From assembly GCA_937951485.1 (NCBI GenBank), contig CALEDJ010000009.1:84155-148154 (forward strand): a stretch of 64,000 nucleotides of DNA. The letters are read 5' to 3'. Position 1 is the first letter of the stretch; each line of letters opens with the position of its first letter. This stretch comes from an uncultured bacterium. GTDB lineage: Bacteria > Hydrogenedentota > Hydrogenedentia > Hydrogenedentales > CAILVY01. The notes below the pieces were generated by a model, which made no database searches, had not been told where the DNA came from, and saw only the letters and a program-made list of their open reading frames with translations. Position numbers and translations under genes: made by a program. Below are positions 17,596 through 25,265 of this stretch, piece after piece.

Positions 17596-18990
17596 TCACG
17601 GGCTGTAGTAATTGTACGTCATTTTTGCGCGGCGGTAGTGCTGCTGCCTCCACAGCCGGGGCTGATCCGGGCGGGGATTGGGTTCCGGGTTGTGGTAGAT
17701 GCGCAATGTGTTGCCGCTGAGCACAATGATCTCTTCGCGCCAGTCGCCGGAGACATCGGCCACATAGAGCCGGTCCGCCTTTTCCGGGATGCGGTGCAGG
17801 AATTCTCCAGAGATGGGGTCGAACACCGCGACATGGCCGCTGGTGTGCCGCTCCTTGGCGGCCGCCAGTTGCTTCACTTCGCCTGTCCAGTCAATGGTGT
17901 TTATCACCTCGACCCCTGATCGCGTCCAGTCTTCCGGGGCCGCCTTCGTCATTTCATATTCGGCGATCAGGCGGCCTTCGGCGTCGAAAACGAAGGGTTT
18001 TTGATCTACGTTGTAGCGGCTTCGGCACCATATCTGAAGGCCGGGGCGTTCCGGATCAAAACGGCCGACAGCGGCGTTCTGCGGTTCCTGATTCCTGTGA
18101 TGCGTTTCCCAGATCAACCCTTGGGCATTGTACAGGAAGACCCGCTGCGGGCCGCCTTCCTCCAGGGCGATGACCTCTAAACCGGGGAGGTCAGGGCGCA
18201 CATTGGCGGCCATGATGGCGTCAATGTGGCCGCGCAGGGGAACCTTGAACAGCAAGTCGCCGTTTGGTCCGATAATGTCTCCGCCGAGCACCTCGTCTCG
18301 CCCGTCGCCCGTGATGTCTGCGACGCGTGCGCCGTTGTGCGCGCAAGCCAGGAAATCATTGCGTGTCCACAAAGGGTCCTTCCTGCCCTGGCGCAGGTCT
18401 TCCAGGCGGAATGCGGACAGCATGTGGCCCACCCGGTAGCCTTCTTTGTTGGTGGCTTGGAGGAGAATGTCGCGGTCGCCCTCGCCTCTGAAATTGGCAA
18501 TCACCAGGTGCTCCCAGCGCTCTGCGATCTCCGGCGCTTCGATTACGATGCGCCATTGTTCCTCGCCGGTCTTGCCGTCCACCGCGTGCAACGCCCCGTC
18601 CTTGGTCAGATACAGCACTTCGGGGCGTCCGTCGCCGTCAATGTCACCCGCCACAACCCCCGGCCCGTGGTGCCCCGGCAGGCCATAAGTTTCAGAAGAA
18701 CCCGTGACCTGCACGTCCACAGGATGCACCCACAGTTTCCGGCCATCGTGCGCGTAACAGGCGACATGACCGGGGACCGTGACAAGGTAGTCAATGCGAC
18801 CGTCGCCGGTCACGTCGGCGGCAACGATACCACCGGCACTCTCCTCCAGCGGGGAGATTGGCGGAATATCCAGAACGATTTCAAATGGGTTGCTGTCATA
18901 CTGCGGCCAGTCTGCAGCAGCCGCGGGGGAAGCCGCCAGCGCAAACATCAGCGCCGGCAAACAGACATGGGAAAAAACGCAGCGTCGCAT
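17596..18990 (-). CDS. secreted FG-GAP / rhamnogalacturonan-lyase-like propeller protein
   Basis: The product has 464 residues. The start at 18990 (MRRCVFSHVCLP) has GGAGG nine bases upstream and gives a clean signal peptide ending SPAAAA before DWPQYDS. Repeated calcium-binding turns (DVTGDGRIDY, DIDGDGRPEV, DITGDGRDEV, DVSGDWREEI) mark an FG-GAP/VCBS beta-propeller. The C-terminus (RLWRQQHYRRAKMTYNYYSP) resembles the family 11 rhamnogalacturonan lyase tail. A periplasmic or extracellular polysaccharide-binding or lyase role is likely; catalytic residues were not verified. It follows the TPR gene on the same strand by 99 bases. Confidence 0.7.
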   Translation of the reverse strand: MRRCVFSHVCLPALMFALAASPAAAADWPQYDSNPFEIVLDIPPISPLEESAGGIVAADVTGDGRIDYLVTVPGHVACYAHDGRKLWVHPVDVQVTGSSETYGLPGHHGPGVVAGDIDGDGRPEVLYLTKDGALHAVDGKTGEEQWRIVIEAPEIAERWEHLVIANFRGEGDRDILLQATNKEGYRVGHMLSAFRLEDLRQGRKDPLWTRNDFLACAHNGARVADITGDGRDEVLGGDIIGPNGDLLFKVPLRGHIDAIMAANVRPDLPGLEVIALEEGGPQRVFLYNAQGLIWETHHRNQEPQNAAVGRFDPERPGLQIWCRSRYNVDQKPFVFDAEGRLIAEYEMTKAAPEDWTRSGVEVINTIDWTGEVKQLAAAKERHTSGHVAVFDPISGEFLHRIPEKADRLYVADVSGDWREEIIVLSGNTLRIYHNPEPNPRPDQPRLWRQQHYRRAKMTYNYYSP

Positions 18991-19089
18991 GGAGCCGGTC
19001 CTCCATTGGGCCGCACAAGTTCGGCGCATCGGGCGGCATCAGCGGGGGATGCGCCTGACGGCCGCTCCCGGCTCCGTTGTGAAAGCGAC

Positions 19090-19572
19090 CTAACGGCGCG
19101 CTACATAATCGAAGAAGTCGTCCGCGGCCCGTCGTTGTTTACTTTTCACCAAATCCAGTTTCGCCTGGGCGATGGCGGCCGCTCTGGAGCCGGGGTCCGC
19201 GTCCATCGCACGCCTCCAGTATAACATCGCCTCCTCCACCCGCGCGAGATGATACAGCGTATGCCCGAGATAGGCGTTGGCCCAGGCATCGTGGGGGTCG
19301 GACGCGAGCGCTTCGCGAAAGGACTGTTCCGCCTTTTCATAGTGATGCGCGTTGAAATGGCGGCGTCCCTCTTCGACCTGTTCCCTGGCCTGCCGCACCC
19401 ATTCATCGCTCAGCGTCCGCTTGCTCCGGAAGACATGGCGGAGTTTGGCAATGTCCCGGCCGGTCTTGACCCGAAACGTCGTCCACGTGACACGTTTCGC
19501 CCACAACCATCCAAGGTTCTTGGACAAGTTATGCGCAAAGGTCTTCAGCGAAGCCAGTGGAGTCTTTGCCAT
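19090..19572 (-). CDS. small TPR protein
   Basis: The product has 160 residues with about two and a half tetratricopeptide units between residues 60 and 145: ARRHFNAHHYEKAEQSFREA-like helices (AGRR replaced by EGRR), DPHDAWANAYLGHTLYHL, then EEAMLYWRRAMDADP. The N-terminal 55 residues are basic with a Trp-rich amphipathic stretch (NLGWLWAKRVTW). No signal peptide, so probably a cytoplasmic adaptor. It lies 15 bases after the small Cys-containing gene, probably one operon. Partner unknown. Confidence 0.65.
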   Translation of the reverse strand: MAKTPLASLKTFAHNLSKNLGWLWAKRVTWTTFRVKTGRDIAKLRHVFRSKRTLSDEWVRQAREQVEEGRRHFNAHHYEKAEQSFREALASDPHDAWANAYLGHTLYHLARVEEAMLYWRRAMDADPGSRAAAIAQAKLDLVKSKQRRAADDFFDYVARR

Positions 19573-19587
19573 ACTCGTTTATTCCGG

Positions 19588-19974
19588 TCAGTGCGCGACT
19601 GCCGCCGCTCTGAGAGGCACGACGGTATGCCCCACCAGCAGGTCCCGTTGTCCGTCATGCACCACCACCATCATTACCCGCGGGCGCTGGTCCAATTCCC
19701 GGCACACCCGCTCCGGCCGCTGGCAGTCGCAGACTGCCACACAAACCATCCCATAGGGATGCTCTGGATTATAGCGCACACAAAGTCCGGAACACGAGGG
19801 ACACCCCGTTTCGAGGCGTTTTGCCGCCGCCGCGAAACTGCCCGTCCAGTATTGGTCGCGTCCGCCTTCTTTGCTGCGCAAGAAAAGTTCGCATCGCGCC
19901 TTTGGAAAACGACGTTGAAAATCCATTTCAATCATCGCCGCCGCATTGGAGTTCAAGGAAACCCTTTTCCACAT
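19588..19974 (-). CDS. hypothetical Cys-containing protein
   Basis: Not recognised. The start at 19974 has AGGAGCGAGG just upstream and gives 128 residues. The centre carries CPSCSGLC, then VCVAVCDCQ and ERVCREL within about 40 residues, which could bind metal, followed by a hydrophobic strand (RVMMVVVHDG). It is 15 bases upstream of the TPR gene on the same strand, and the tight spacing and ribosome binding site are the main evidence that it is real. Confidence 0.45.
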   Translation of the reverse strand: MWKRVSLNSNAAAMIEMDFQRRFPKARCELFLRSKEGGRDQYWTGSFAAAAKRLETGCPSCSGLCVRYNPEHPYGMVCVAVCDCQRPERVCRELDQRPRVMMVVVHDGQRDLLVGHTVVPLRAAAVAH

Positions 19975-20437
19975 CCGCCTCGCTCCTCTACGTGGCACCG
20001 CCTGAAAAGACCCCCTTTTCGGCCATGCCCCCATTGTTCTGCGTCTTTATGTTATCCGAACGCCTGATATGGAAGCAATTTTCTTGCCAACCGTGACTTT
20101 CCCGCACTATCTTCGCGGGGCATTGCGGCACAATGCTTTCTTTCGTCATTCTTTTCCAATGGGCGAATTTCCGCAGCATCCTATCATTCCTGTATTCCGA
20201 AATCCGGAATGGGATTTTCCGAAATTCAGAATCATTCGAGGCCCTTGCAAAACCCCCTGTCAGCCAACGTGGCAAGGGCATCCTGCCCGTGTTTCTTGGA
20301 CAGGACGCCATGCCACGACAGGTATTGCATGATCCTCGTTCCTGAATTTTTTTCCTTGACGCTGCCTGGGCGGTTGCCTATACTAGCGATGGTTCTGGAA
20401 GGGAAAAGGTTTTATTCATTGCGATGGGGAGGTTGTC
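19975..20437. other. 463-base gap, divergent promoter region
   Basis: Upstream of both the minus-strand small genes and the plus-strand gene at 20438. It holds a good plus-strand promoter (20356-20384), an imperfect palindrome around 20270-20318 (GGCAAGGGCATCCTGCCC, then GGACAGGACGCCATGCC), and an ATTCCG-N4-CGGAAT inverted repeat near 20192. No gene seen. Confidence 0.55.
20356..20384 (+). promoter_or_regulatory. strong promoter for the 20438 gene
   Basis: TTGACG (20356-20361), exactly 17 bases, TATACT (20379-20384). The start would be near 20391, about 47 bases ahead of the TTG start codon. Confidence 0.7.
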
Positions 20438-20668
20438 TTGAAAGAAGAAATCCGCGAAGGATACTACAAAGACCAGAACGGTGAATGGCAATTGGACCGC
20501 CGAAGCGGCAAAGACCGCCGGCATGGAAAGAAACAGAAACCGCTGGACCACGAGCGGCGGTGTCTGTTTCGGCGGAAGGCGGACCGCGAACTCTTCGACA
20601 AAGATCACAAGACGATGATTGACGAAGCGTTGCAGGAGTTCGCGGAAGAGCATGGCGGCCATTTGTAG
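20438..20668 (+). CDS. small highly charged protein
   Basis: Not recognised. The product has 76 residues and very few hydrophobic ones: KEEIREGYYKDQNGEW, then LDRRSGKDRRHGKKQKPLDH and an acidic C-terminal helix. The TTG start is chosen because GGGGAGG lies five bases upstream, while the nearby ATG (20424) hits a stop after five codons. RRSGKDRR resembles the RRxGxDRR-type turn seen in small cytoplasmic proteins and next to PilZ-like domains, but no domain can be named. A strong consensus promoter suggests abundant expression. It converges with the ABC substrate-binding gene. Confidence 0.6.
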   Translation: MKEEIREGYYKDQNGEWQLDRRSGKDRRHGKKQKPLDHERRCLFRRKADRELFDKDHKTMIDEALQEFAEEHGGHL

Positions 20669-20724
20669 GCGTGATGCGAATTGGCCGGCCTCACGCGCCG
20701 GGGGCGAATCGGTAAGAGAAAGTC

Positions 20725-22044
20725 TCAGTTGCGGGCCAACACGGCGTCGGCGGCGCGTTTAAGGTCGAGAGCGGCCTGGCGTCCCGGTTTGATGCGGGCA
20801 AGCACCTCCGTTTCCGCTTGCGCCACCAGATCGCGCACCTGCTGCCACCCCGCGATGTTGGGCTCCGGCCTTGCGAAATGCAGGCAATCGTAAGCGGCGC
20901 GGTTGTATTCCCACTCCGACCAGAACTGCTGCATTTCCGGATGGTTCAGTGCGGATTTTCTGACGGGCATATAGCCGGTTCCCAACGCCCAACGCACGGA
21001 TATTTCCGTAGAAGTAAAGAATCTGATGAATTCCCACGCGGTGCGCTGGTGTTCCGGAGTGGTGTTGAAAATCACGACATTGGGTCCGTAAAGCACCGTG
21101 ACAGGTCGTGAAGGGTCGCCTTGCGGAATCCGGGTAAGTCCCCAGCGTGCAGGGTCATTCATCATCAGAGCGAGATTGGCGCGGCTGGAACTGCTGCGCA
21201 GTGTGAAGGCGACCAAGTCGTTTATCAACGCCACCTCATCGTCATAAGACCCCGGCGTTATCTGATAGGCAAGGTCTTCTTTTGCGAGCGTTTCAAGCAG
21301 TTCAAACACGCGGATGGATGCCGGGCTGTCGTAAAGGGTTTCACGGCCACGCAATACTTCGCCGCCGAGACTGAAGATCATCGCGTTGAACGTGGAACAG
21401 TCCACATTAACCGCATAGGCATGCTTACCGGTCTTCGCCTTTATCCGCCGGCATTGTTCCAGAAATTCGTCCCAAGTTTGCGGCGGCGCCGTGATGCCGG
21501 CGGCCTCAAGCACGCGCCGGTTGAAATACAGCATCAACACGCTTTTCGCAAAAGGAAATGAATACATTTTCCCGCCGAATTCGGAGAAGGTATTGGTTTC
21601 CAGGGCCACGGGGAAGAAATCTTCCAGGTCTTCGCGGATCAGCCCGATTTCCGGGTCGTGGATGAAGGGATCGAGAGGCGCCACCGCGCCCGTCGGGATG
21701 TATTCGGCGGTCATGCTCTCGTAGGAGACCGCCATGGCCGGCAGGGTGCGCGCCCGGATGCTTGCGGACACCTTCCGGAAAATCTCGGCATAGCCGCCGC
21801 TGCGTTCCACCTTGATAGGAAGCCCTGCGCGGTTTTTGTTGAACTCACCGGCCAATTGCTGCAACAGTGCTGCACTCTCCGTCGTCTGGCGGTCCCAGAA
21901 CACGGCGTTGTCGGGATCAATCGGACGGAATTCGGCGTTCTGCGGCGCGCCGCCACAGCCCGCCGCAAGCAACGCAACAGAAATCGTCAGCACCACCGCG
22001 GCGACGACCGCGTGGTACGGTATTCCATGGTTTTGTTTTATCAT
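20725..22044 (-). CDS. sugar ABC transporter substrate-binding lipoprotein
   Basis: The product has 439 residues. Signal peptide with lipobox LAAGC (Cys30), so the mature protein is lipid-anchored. The body is an extracellular family 1 solute-binding fold: ESAALLQQLAGEFNKNRAG, YTPTGAV-like YIPTGAVAPLDPF, PFAKSVLMLYFNRRVLEAAGI, TWDEFLEQCRRIKAKTG and a late TPEHQRTAWEFIRFFTSTE. It delivers an oligosaccharide or related polyol to the permeases encoded 69 bases upstream. AAGGA lies six bases before the ATG. No ATPase subunit is encoded here; such systems often share one MsmK/UgpC-type ATPase. Substrate unknown. Confidence 0.9.
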   Translation of the reverse strand: MIKQNHGIPYHAVVAAVVLTISVALLAAGCGGAPQNAEFRPIDPDNAVFWDRQTTESAALLQQLAGEFNKNRAGLPIKVERSGGYAEIFRKVSASIRARTLPAMAVSYESMTAEYIPTGAVAPLDPFIHDPEIGLIREDLEDFFPVALETNTFSEFGGKMYSFPFAKSVLMLYFNRRVLEAAGITAPPQTWDEFLEQCRRIKAKTGKHAYAVNVDCSTFNAMIFSLGGEVLRGRETLYDSPASIRVFELLETLAKEDLAYQITPGSYDDEVALINDLVAFTLRSSSSRANLALMMNDPARWGLTRIPQGDPSRPVTVLYGPNVVIFNTTPEHQRTAWEFIRFFTSTEISVRWALGTGYMPVRKSALNHPEMQQFWSEWEYNRAAYDCLHFARPEPNIAGWQQVRDLVAQAETEVLARIKPGRQAALDLKRAADAVLARN

Positions 22045-22113
22045 CCGCTTTCCTTGCCATGCGGGCGCAGGCGAACACTGTTGTCTTGTTCGAGTCGGAC
22101 GTTTTTTGCAGTC

Positions 22114-22923
22114 TCAACCTTTGATGCCGGCGCTCAGGGATTCCTCGACCACGTGGCGTTGCGCGGCGAAGTATAGCGCCACGGTCGGCAGAATCACAAT
22201 GGCGGAAGCGCACATCAGCAGATTGAGACGGACGCCCGCGTCGCCGGAAAAGGCGGTCAGTCCGACCTGCACGACGCGCATGGCTTCGTCGGTGGTGACC
22301 ACCAGCGGCCATAGCACCGCATTGTAACTGCCGAGAAAGGCGAAGAGGCCCACCGTCGCCAGCATGGGCTTCACCAGCGGCGCGGCGATGCGGAAAAGAA
22401 AGCGCAGATGGCCGCATCCGTCCACCTTGGCGGCGTCGAAAAAGTCTCCGGGCAAGCCCAGGAATGCCTGCCGCATGAGGAAAATAGAGAAGGCGCTGGC
22501 GCACCACGGCACGATGAGCGCCCAATAGGTGTTGTACCAGCCGAGTTTGCCAATCAATACGAAGTTGGGAATCAGCGTCACCTCGAAGGGCACCATCATG
22601 GTGGCGAGCACCAGGGCGAAGATCGCCGTTCTGCCGCGGAATTCAAGCCGGGCGAAAGCATAGCCCGCCATCAGTGAAGTCAACATCACCGCCGCCGATA
22701 CAGAACCTGCGACGAAGAAGGAATTGAAGAAATAGCGCCCGAAGGGCGCGGCGCGGAAAGTATCTGCGATATTCCGCCATTGCCATTGCTGGGGAAAGAG
22801 GGTCAGGCCGGGCGTGGTGGCCTCCGGCAGGGTCTTGAAGGCCGTGCCGACCATCCAGAGAAACGGGTAGGCGCTCAGCGCCGCTCCCGCGCACAAGACC
22901 AGGTATAACGGCAGTTTCCTCAT
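22114..22923 (-). CDS. sugar ABC transporter permease, MalG/UgpE type
   Basis: The product has 269 residues and six predicted helices. Its ATG overlaps the stop of the MalF-type gene by four bases (ATGA). The cytoplasmic EAA loop reads DAAKVDGCGHLRFLFRIAAPLVKP, matching the EAAxxDGA-N9-IxxPLxxP consensus that docks on the ATPase. The reading frame extends upstream, but the longer form merely overlaps the neighbour. Forms the translocation channel with the MalF-type partner. Confidence 0.9.
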   Translation of the reverse strand: MRKLPLYLVLCAGAALSAYPFLWMVGTAFKTLPEATTPGLTLFPQQWQWRNIADTFRAAPFGRYFFNSFFVAGSVSAAVMLTSLMAGYAFARLEFRGRTAIFALVLATMMVPFEVTLIPNFVLIGKLGWYNTYWALIVPWCASAFSIFLMRQAFLGLPGDFFDAAKVDGCGHLRFLFRIAAPLVKPMLATVGLFAFLGSYNAVLWPLVVTTDEAMRVVQVGLTAFSGDAGVRLNLLMCASAIVILPTVALYFAAQRHVVEESLSAGIKG

Positions 22924-23918
22924 GAGTAGTGCACCCGCCGGCCGATGATGCGCCATTGAATGACCGTCAGCGCGATGATGGCCGAACTGAGCAAAACGGC
23001 GACCGCCGCGCCATAGCCCCAATAGCCGTATTCGTAAAAATTGGAGTAGATATGAAGCACGAGGTTTTCCGTAGTGCCCAGGGTGCGACCGCCCTGTGTG
23101 AGCGCGTAAAAACTGTTGAAGGCCTGGAAGGCGCGGACAGCCCCCACCACACCGAGAAAGAATATTGTCGGGGAGAGCAGCGGAATCACCACATGGCGCA
23201 CGATGCGCAACCCGCCCGCCCCGTCCATGCGCGCGGCCTCTTCGAGTTCGCGGGGAATCGCCGCAAGCCCCGCGAGAAACACCACCACCATGAATCCGCT
23301 GCCATGCCATATGTCAAAGAGGATGATACAGCACAGGGCGAGGCTGGGGCCGAGTTCGGGGGGAACCCAACCGCCGGTGATCAGGTGCAAGACGCCCCGA
23401 GGCTCCAGCAGCCATTGCTGCGCGGGAAGCCCGATGCGCACAAACAGCACGTTGACGATGCCGGTCTGGGGGTTGAACAGGGCGCGCCATACCATCGCCG
23501 CGGCGACGGCGCTGGTCACATAAGGGAGGAAATACAGTGTGCGCAACAGTCCGCGTCCGCGCACAATCCGGTGCAGCCCATAAGCAATCAGGAAACTCAG
23601 AAGCAAGGTTGTGGGCACGGTGCCCACCGCATAGTACACGGTCACCAGGAAACTGCGGCGAAATACGGGGCTTTGCAGCGCTTCCACATAATTTGCCAGT
23701 CCGACAAACGGCCCCATGCCATGCTTGCCGCCATAAAGGCTCATATACGCCGATACTACGAGCGGCGCCATGCCGAATACTACGAGAATTGTCAACGCCG
23801 GAAACAGCAGGAGGGCGGCGGTGGGCGCATCGCCCCTTCCCCGGCGACGCAGCCGGTCCAGTCCGTTATCCAGATGCGCCAAAACGCCATCCACGGCATC
23901 CGCAATCAGTCCCAGCAT
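22920..23918 (-). CDS. sugar ABC transporter permease, MalF/UgpA type
   Basis: The product has 332 residues, with a cytoplasmic N-terminal tail rich in Arg and then six to seven helices starting with LLLFPALTILVVFGMAPLVV. The EAA loop is LEEAARMDGAGGLRIVRHVVIPLLSP. The ribosome binding site GAGGG sits directly after the waaA stop, six bases away, so waaA and the transporter are read as one operon. Confidence 0.9.
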   Translation of the reverse strand: MLGLIADAVDGVLAHLDNGLDRLRRRGRGDAPTAALLLFPALTILVVFGMAPLVVSAYMSLYGGKHGMGPFVGLANYVEALQSPVFRRSFLVTVYYAVGTVPTTLLLSFLIAYGLHRIVRGRGLLRTLYFLPYVTSAVAAAMVWRALFNPQTGIVNVLFVRIGLPAQQWLLEPRGVLHLITGGWVPPELGPSLALCCIILFDIWHGSGFMVVVFLAGLAAIPRELEEAARMDGAGGLRIVRHVVIPLLSPTIFFLGVVGAVRAFQAFNSFYALTQGGRTLGTTENLVLHIYSNFYEYGYWGYGAAVAVLLSSAIIALTVIQWRIIGRRVHYS

Positions 23919-23924
23919 GCGCCC

Positions 23925-25193
23925 TCACTTTGCATGGTTGAGCACATCGGCGATCAAGTCAATAGTACGCTGCACGGCGCCCTGCTTGTCCAAGACGGCT
24001 TTGCGGCCGCGCGTGCCAAGTTGCCGTTGCCGTGCGGGGTCGCGCAGCAGCGCGCGCAGGGTTTCGCAGAGTAATTCCGGACTGCGCAGTTGGATGGCGC
24101 CGTGAGCATCGGTCAGGGCGCGGGCGGGGTCGGTGAAATTGCTCATGTAGGGGCCGAAAACCGTCGGGACGCCAAGCGCTGCCGGTTCCAGCGGGTTGTG
24201 TCCATTCACGCCGGGGAAGAAACTGCCCCCCACCACCGCCACGGATGCGATGGCGTAGAATTGCACCAGTTCGCCGACCGTGTCGAGAAAGAAAACCCGC
24301 TCCCCTGCGGGCATCCTGCCCTGTTGCACTTCGGAACGCCGGAGTATCGGGTCGTCAAACGGCGCCAGGGCCTCTTCCAGGCGGTCCAGGTGGCGCGGCG
24401 CCACCACGAGACGCAGCGAGGGGAACTCCTCGCGCAGGGCGCGCCAACACTGCGCGGCGAGGGCCTCATCGCCCGGGCGTGTGCTGCCGAAAAGCAGGAT
24501 AGGGTGGTCCGGGGGAAAACCGTTCTCGGCCTTGGTTCGGGTGCGCGTGCGCGGGTCAACGGATGTGATGACGCCGTCGAATTTTGTGTTGCCGGTCACC
24601 TTCACTGCAGCGGGGTCCGCTCCGACTTCAATAAAGCGACGCGCATGGTCGTCGTTCTGCGCACCGACGGCGCTCAGTTGTCCAAATACGGGTGCAAAGA
24701 AAAGACGCCAGCGCCGGTAGCGGGCGATGTGCTTGTCACTCAGGCGTCCGTTGACTACGATGACCGGCGCGCCGAAGCGCCGCGTTTCCCGCACCACATT
24801 CGGCCAGATTTCCGTCTCAATGAGGATGAGCGCGCGTGGGTTCGCGGCCTCAACGAAGCGCTGCACCGACCTCTTCACATCGAACGGAAACCAGGTCAGG
24901 CGGGCGCCTGCGGCGTCCTTTTCGGCCAGTGCGCGGCCGGAGGCGGTGGAAACGCTCAGCAACACCGGGGTGTCGGGGAAACGTTCCCGGATGGCGCGGA
25001 TGATGGAACGGGCGGTATTCACTTCGCCCACGCTGCAAGCATGCACCCACAGGGGCGGCGCGCCGGATGGCGGCACATCGGGACGAAAGCGTTGCAGTAA
25101 TTGCCGGTGCTTCGGATGGACACACAGCCACACCCGCCCCGCGACGGCGATGATCGGAACCACGCTGTTATACAGCCGGTAAGTCATAGGCAT
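23925..25193 (-). CDS. waaA: Kdo transferase (3-deoxy-D-manno-octulosonic acid transferase)
   Basis: The product has 422 residues. Adds Kdo from CMP-Kdo to lipid IVA at the inner membrane, the first step of LPS core assembly. Family features: one N-terminal hydrophobic anchor, LWVHACSVGEVNTARSII with the catalytic Glu, LSVSTASGRALAEK, ILIETEIWPNVVRE, VVNGRLSDKH, GNTKFD, LFGSTRPGDE, and AVVGGSFFPGVNGHNPLEPAALGVPTVFGP (donor site) read as consecutive motifs. Mono- or bifunctionality cannot be inferred. Its presence shows a diderm LPS-type envelope. No clear ribosome binding site precedes the ATG at 25193; the in-frame ATG at 25187 is an alternative. Confidence 0.92.
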   Translation of the reverse strand: MPMTYRLYNSVVPIIAVAGRVWLCVHPKHRQLLQRFRPDVPPSGAPPLWVHACSVGEVNTARSIIRAIRERFPDTPVLLSVSTASGRALAEKDAAGARLTWFPFDVKRSVQRFVEAANPRALILIETEIWPNVVRETRRFGAPVIVVNGRLSDKHIARYRRWRLFFAPVFGQLSAVGAQNDDHARRFIEVGADPAAVKVTGNTKFDGVITSVDPRTRTRTKAENGFPPDHPILLFGSTRPGDEALAAQCWRALREEFPSLRLVVAPRHLDRLEEALAPFDDPILRRSEVQQGRMPAGERVFFLDTVGELVQFYAIASVAVVGGSFFPGVNGHNPLEPAALGVPTVFGPYMSNFTDPARALTDAHGAIQLRSPELLCETLRALLRDPARQRQLGTRGRKAVLDKQGAVQRTIDLIADVLNHAK

Positions 25194-25200
25194 ACAAAGC

Positions 25201-25229
25201 GGGCGGCCGCCTGTGGTGCGGGGCCGCCC
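25201..25229 (-). terminator. stem-loop between secretin and waaA genes
   Basis: GGGCGGCC (25201-25208) pairs with GGCCGCCC (25222-25229). On the minus strand it follows the secretin stop by 37 bases and is followed by only GCTTTG, so it is a weak intrinsic terminator or an intergenic repeat. Confidence 0.35.
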
Positions 25230-25265
25230 GGGGGTGTTCCCAATCGTTCCTTCACAGTAGCCGCA

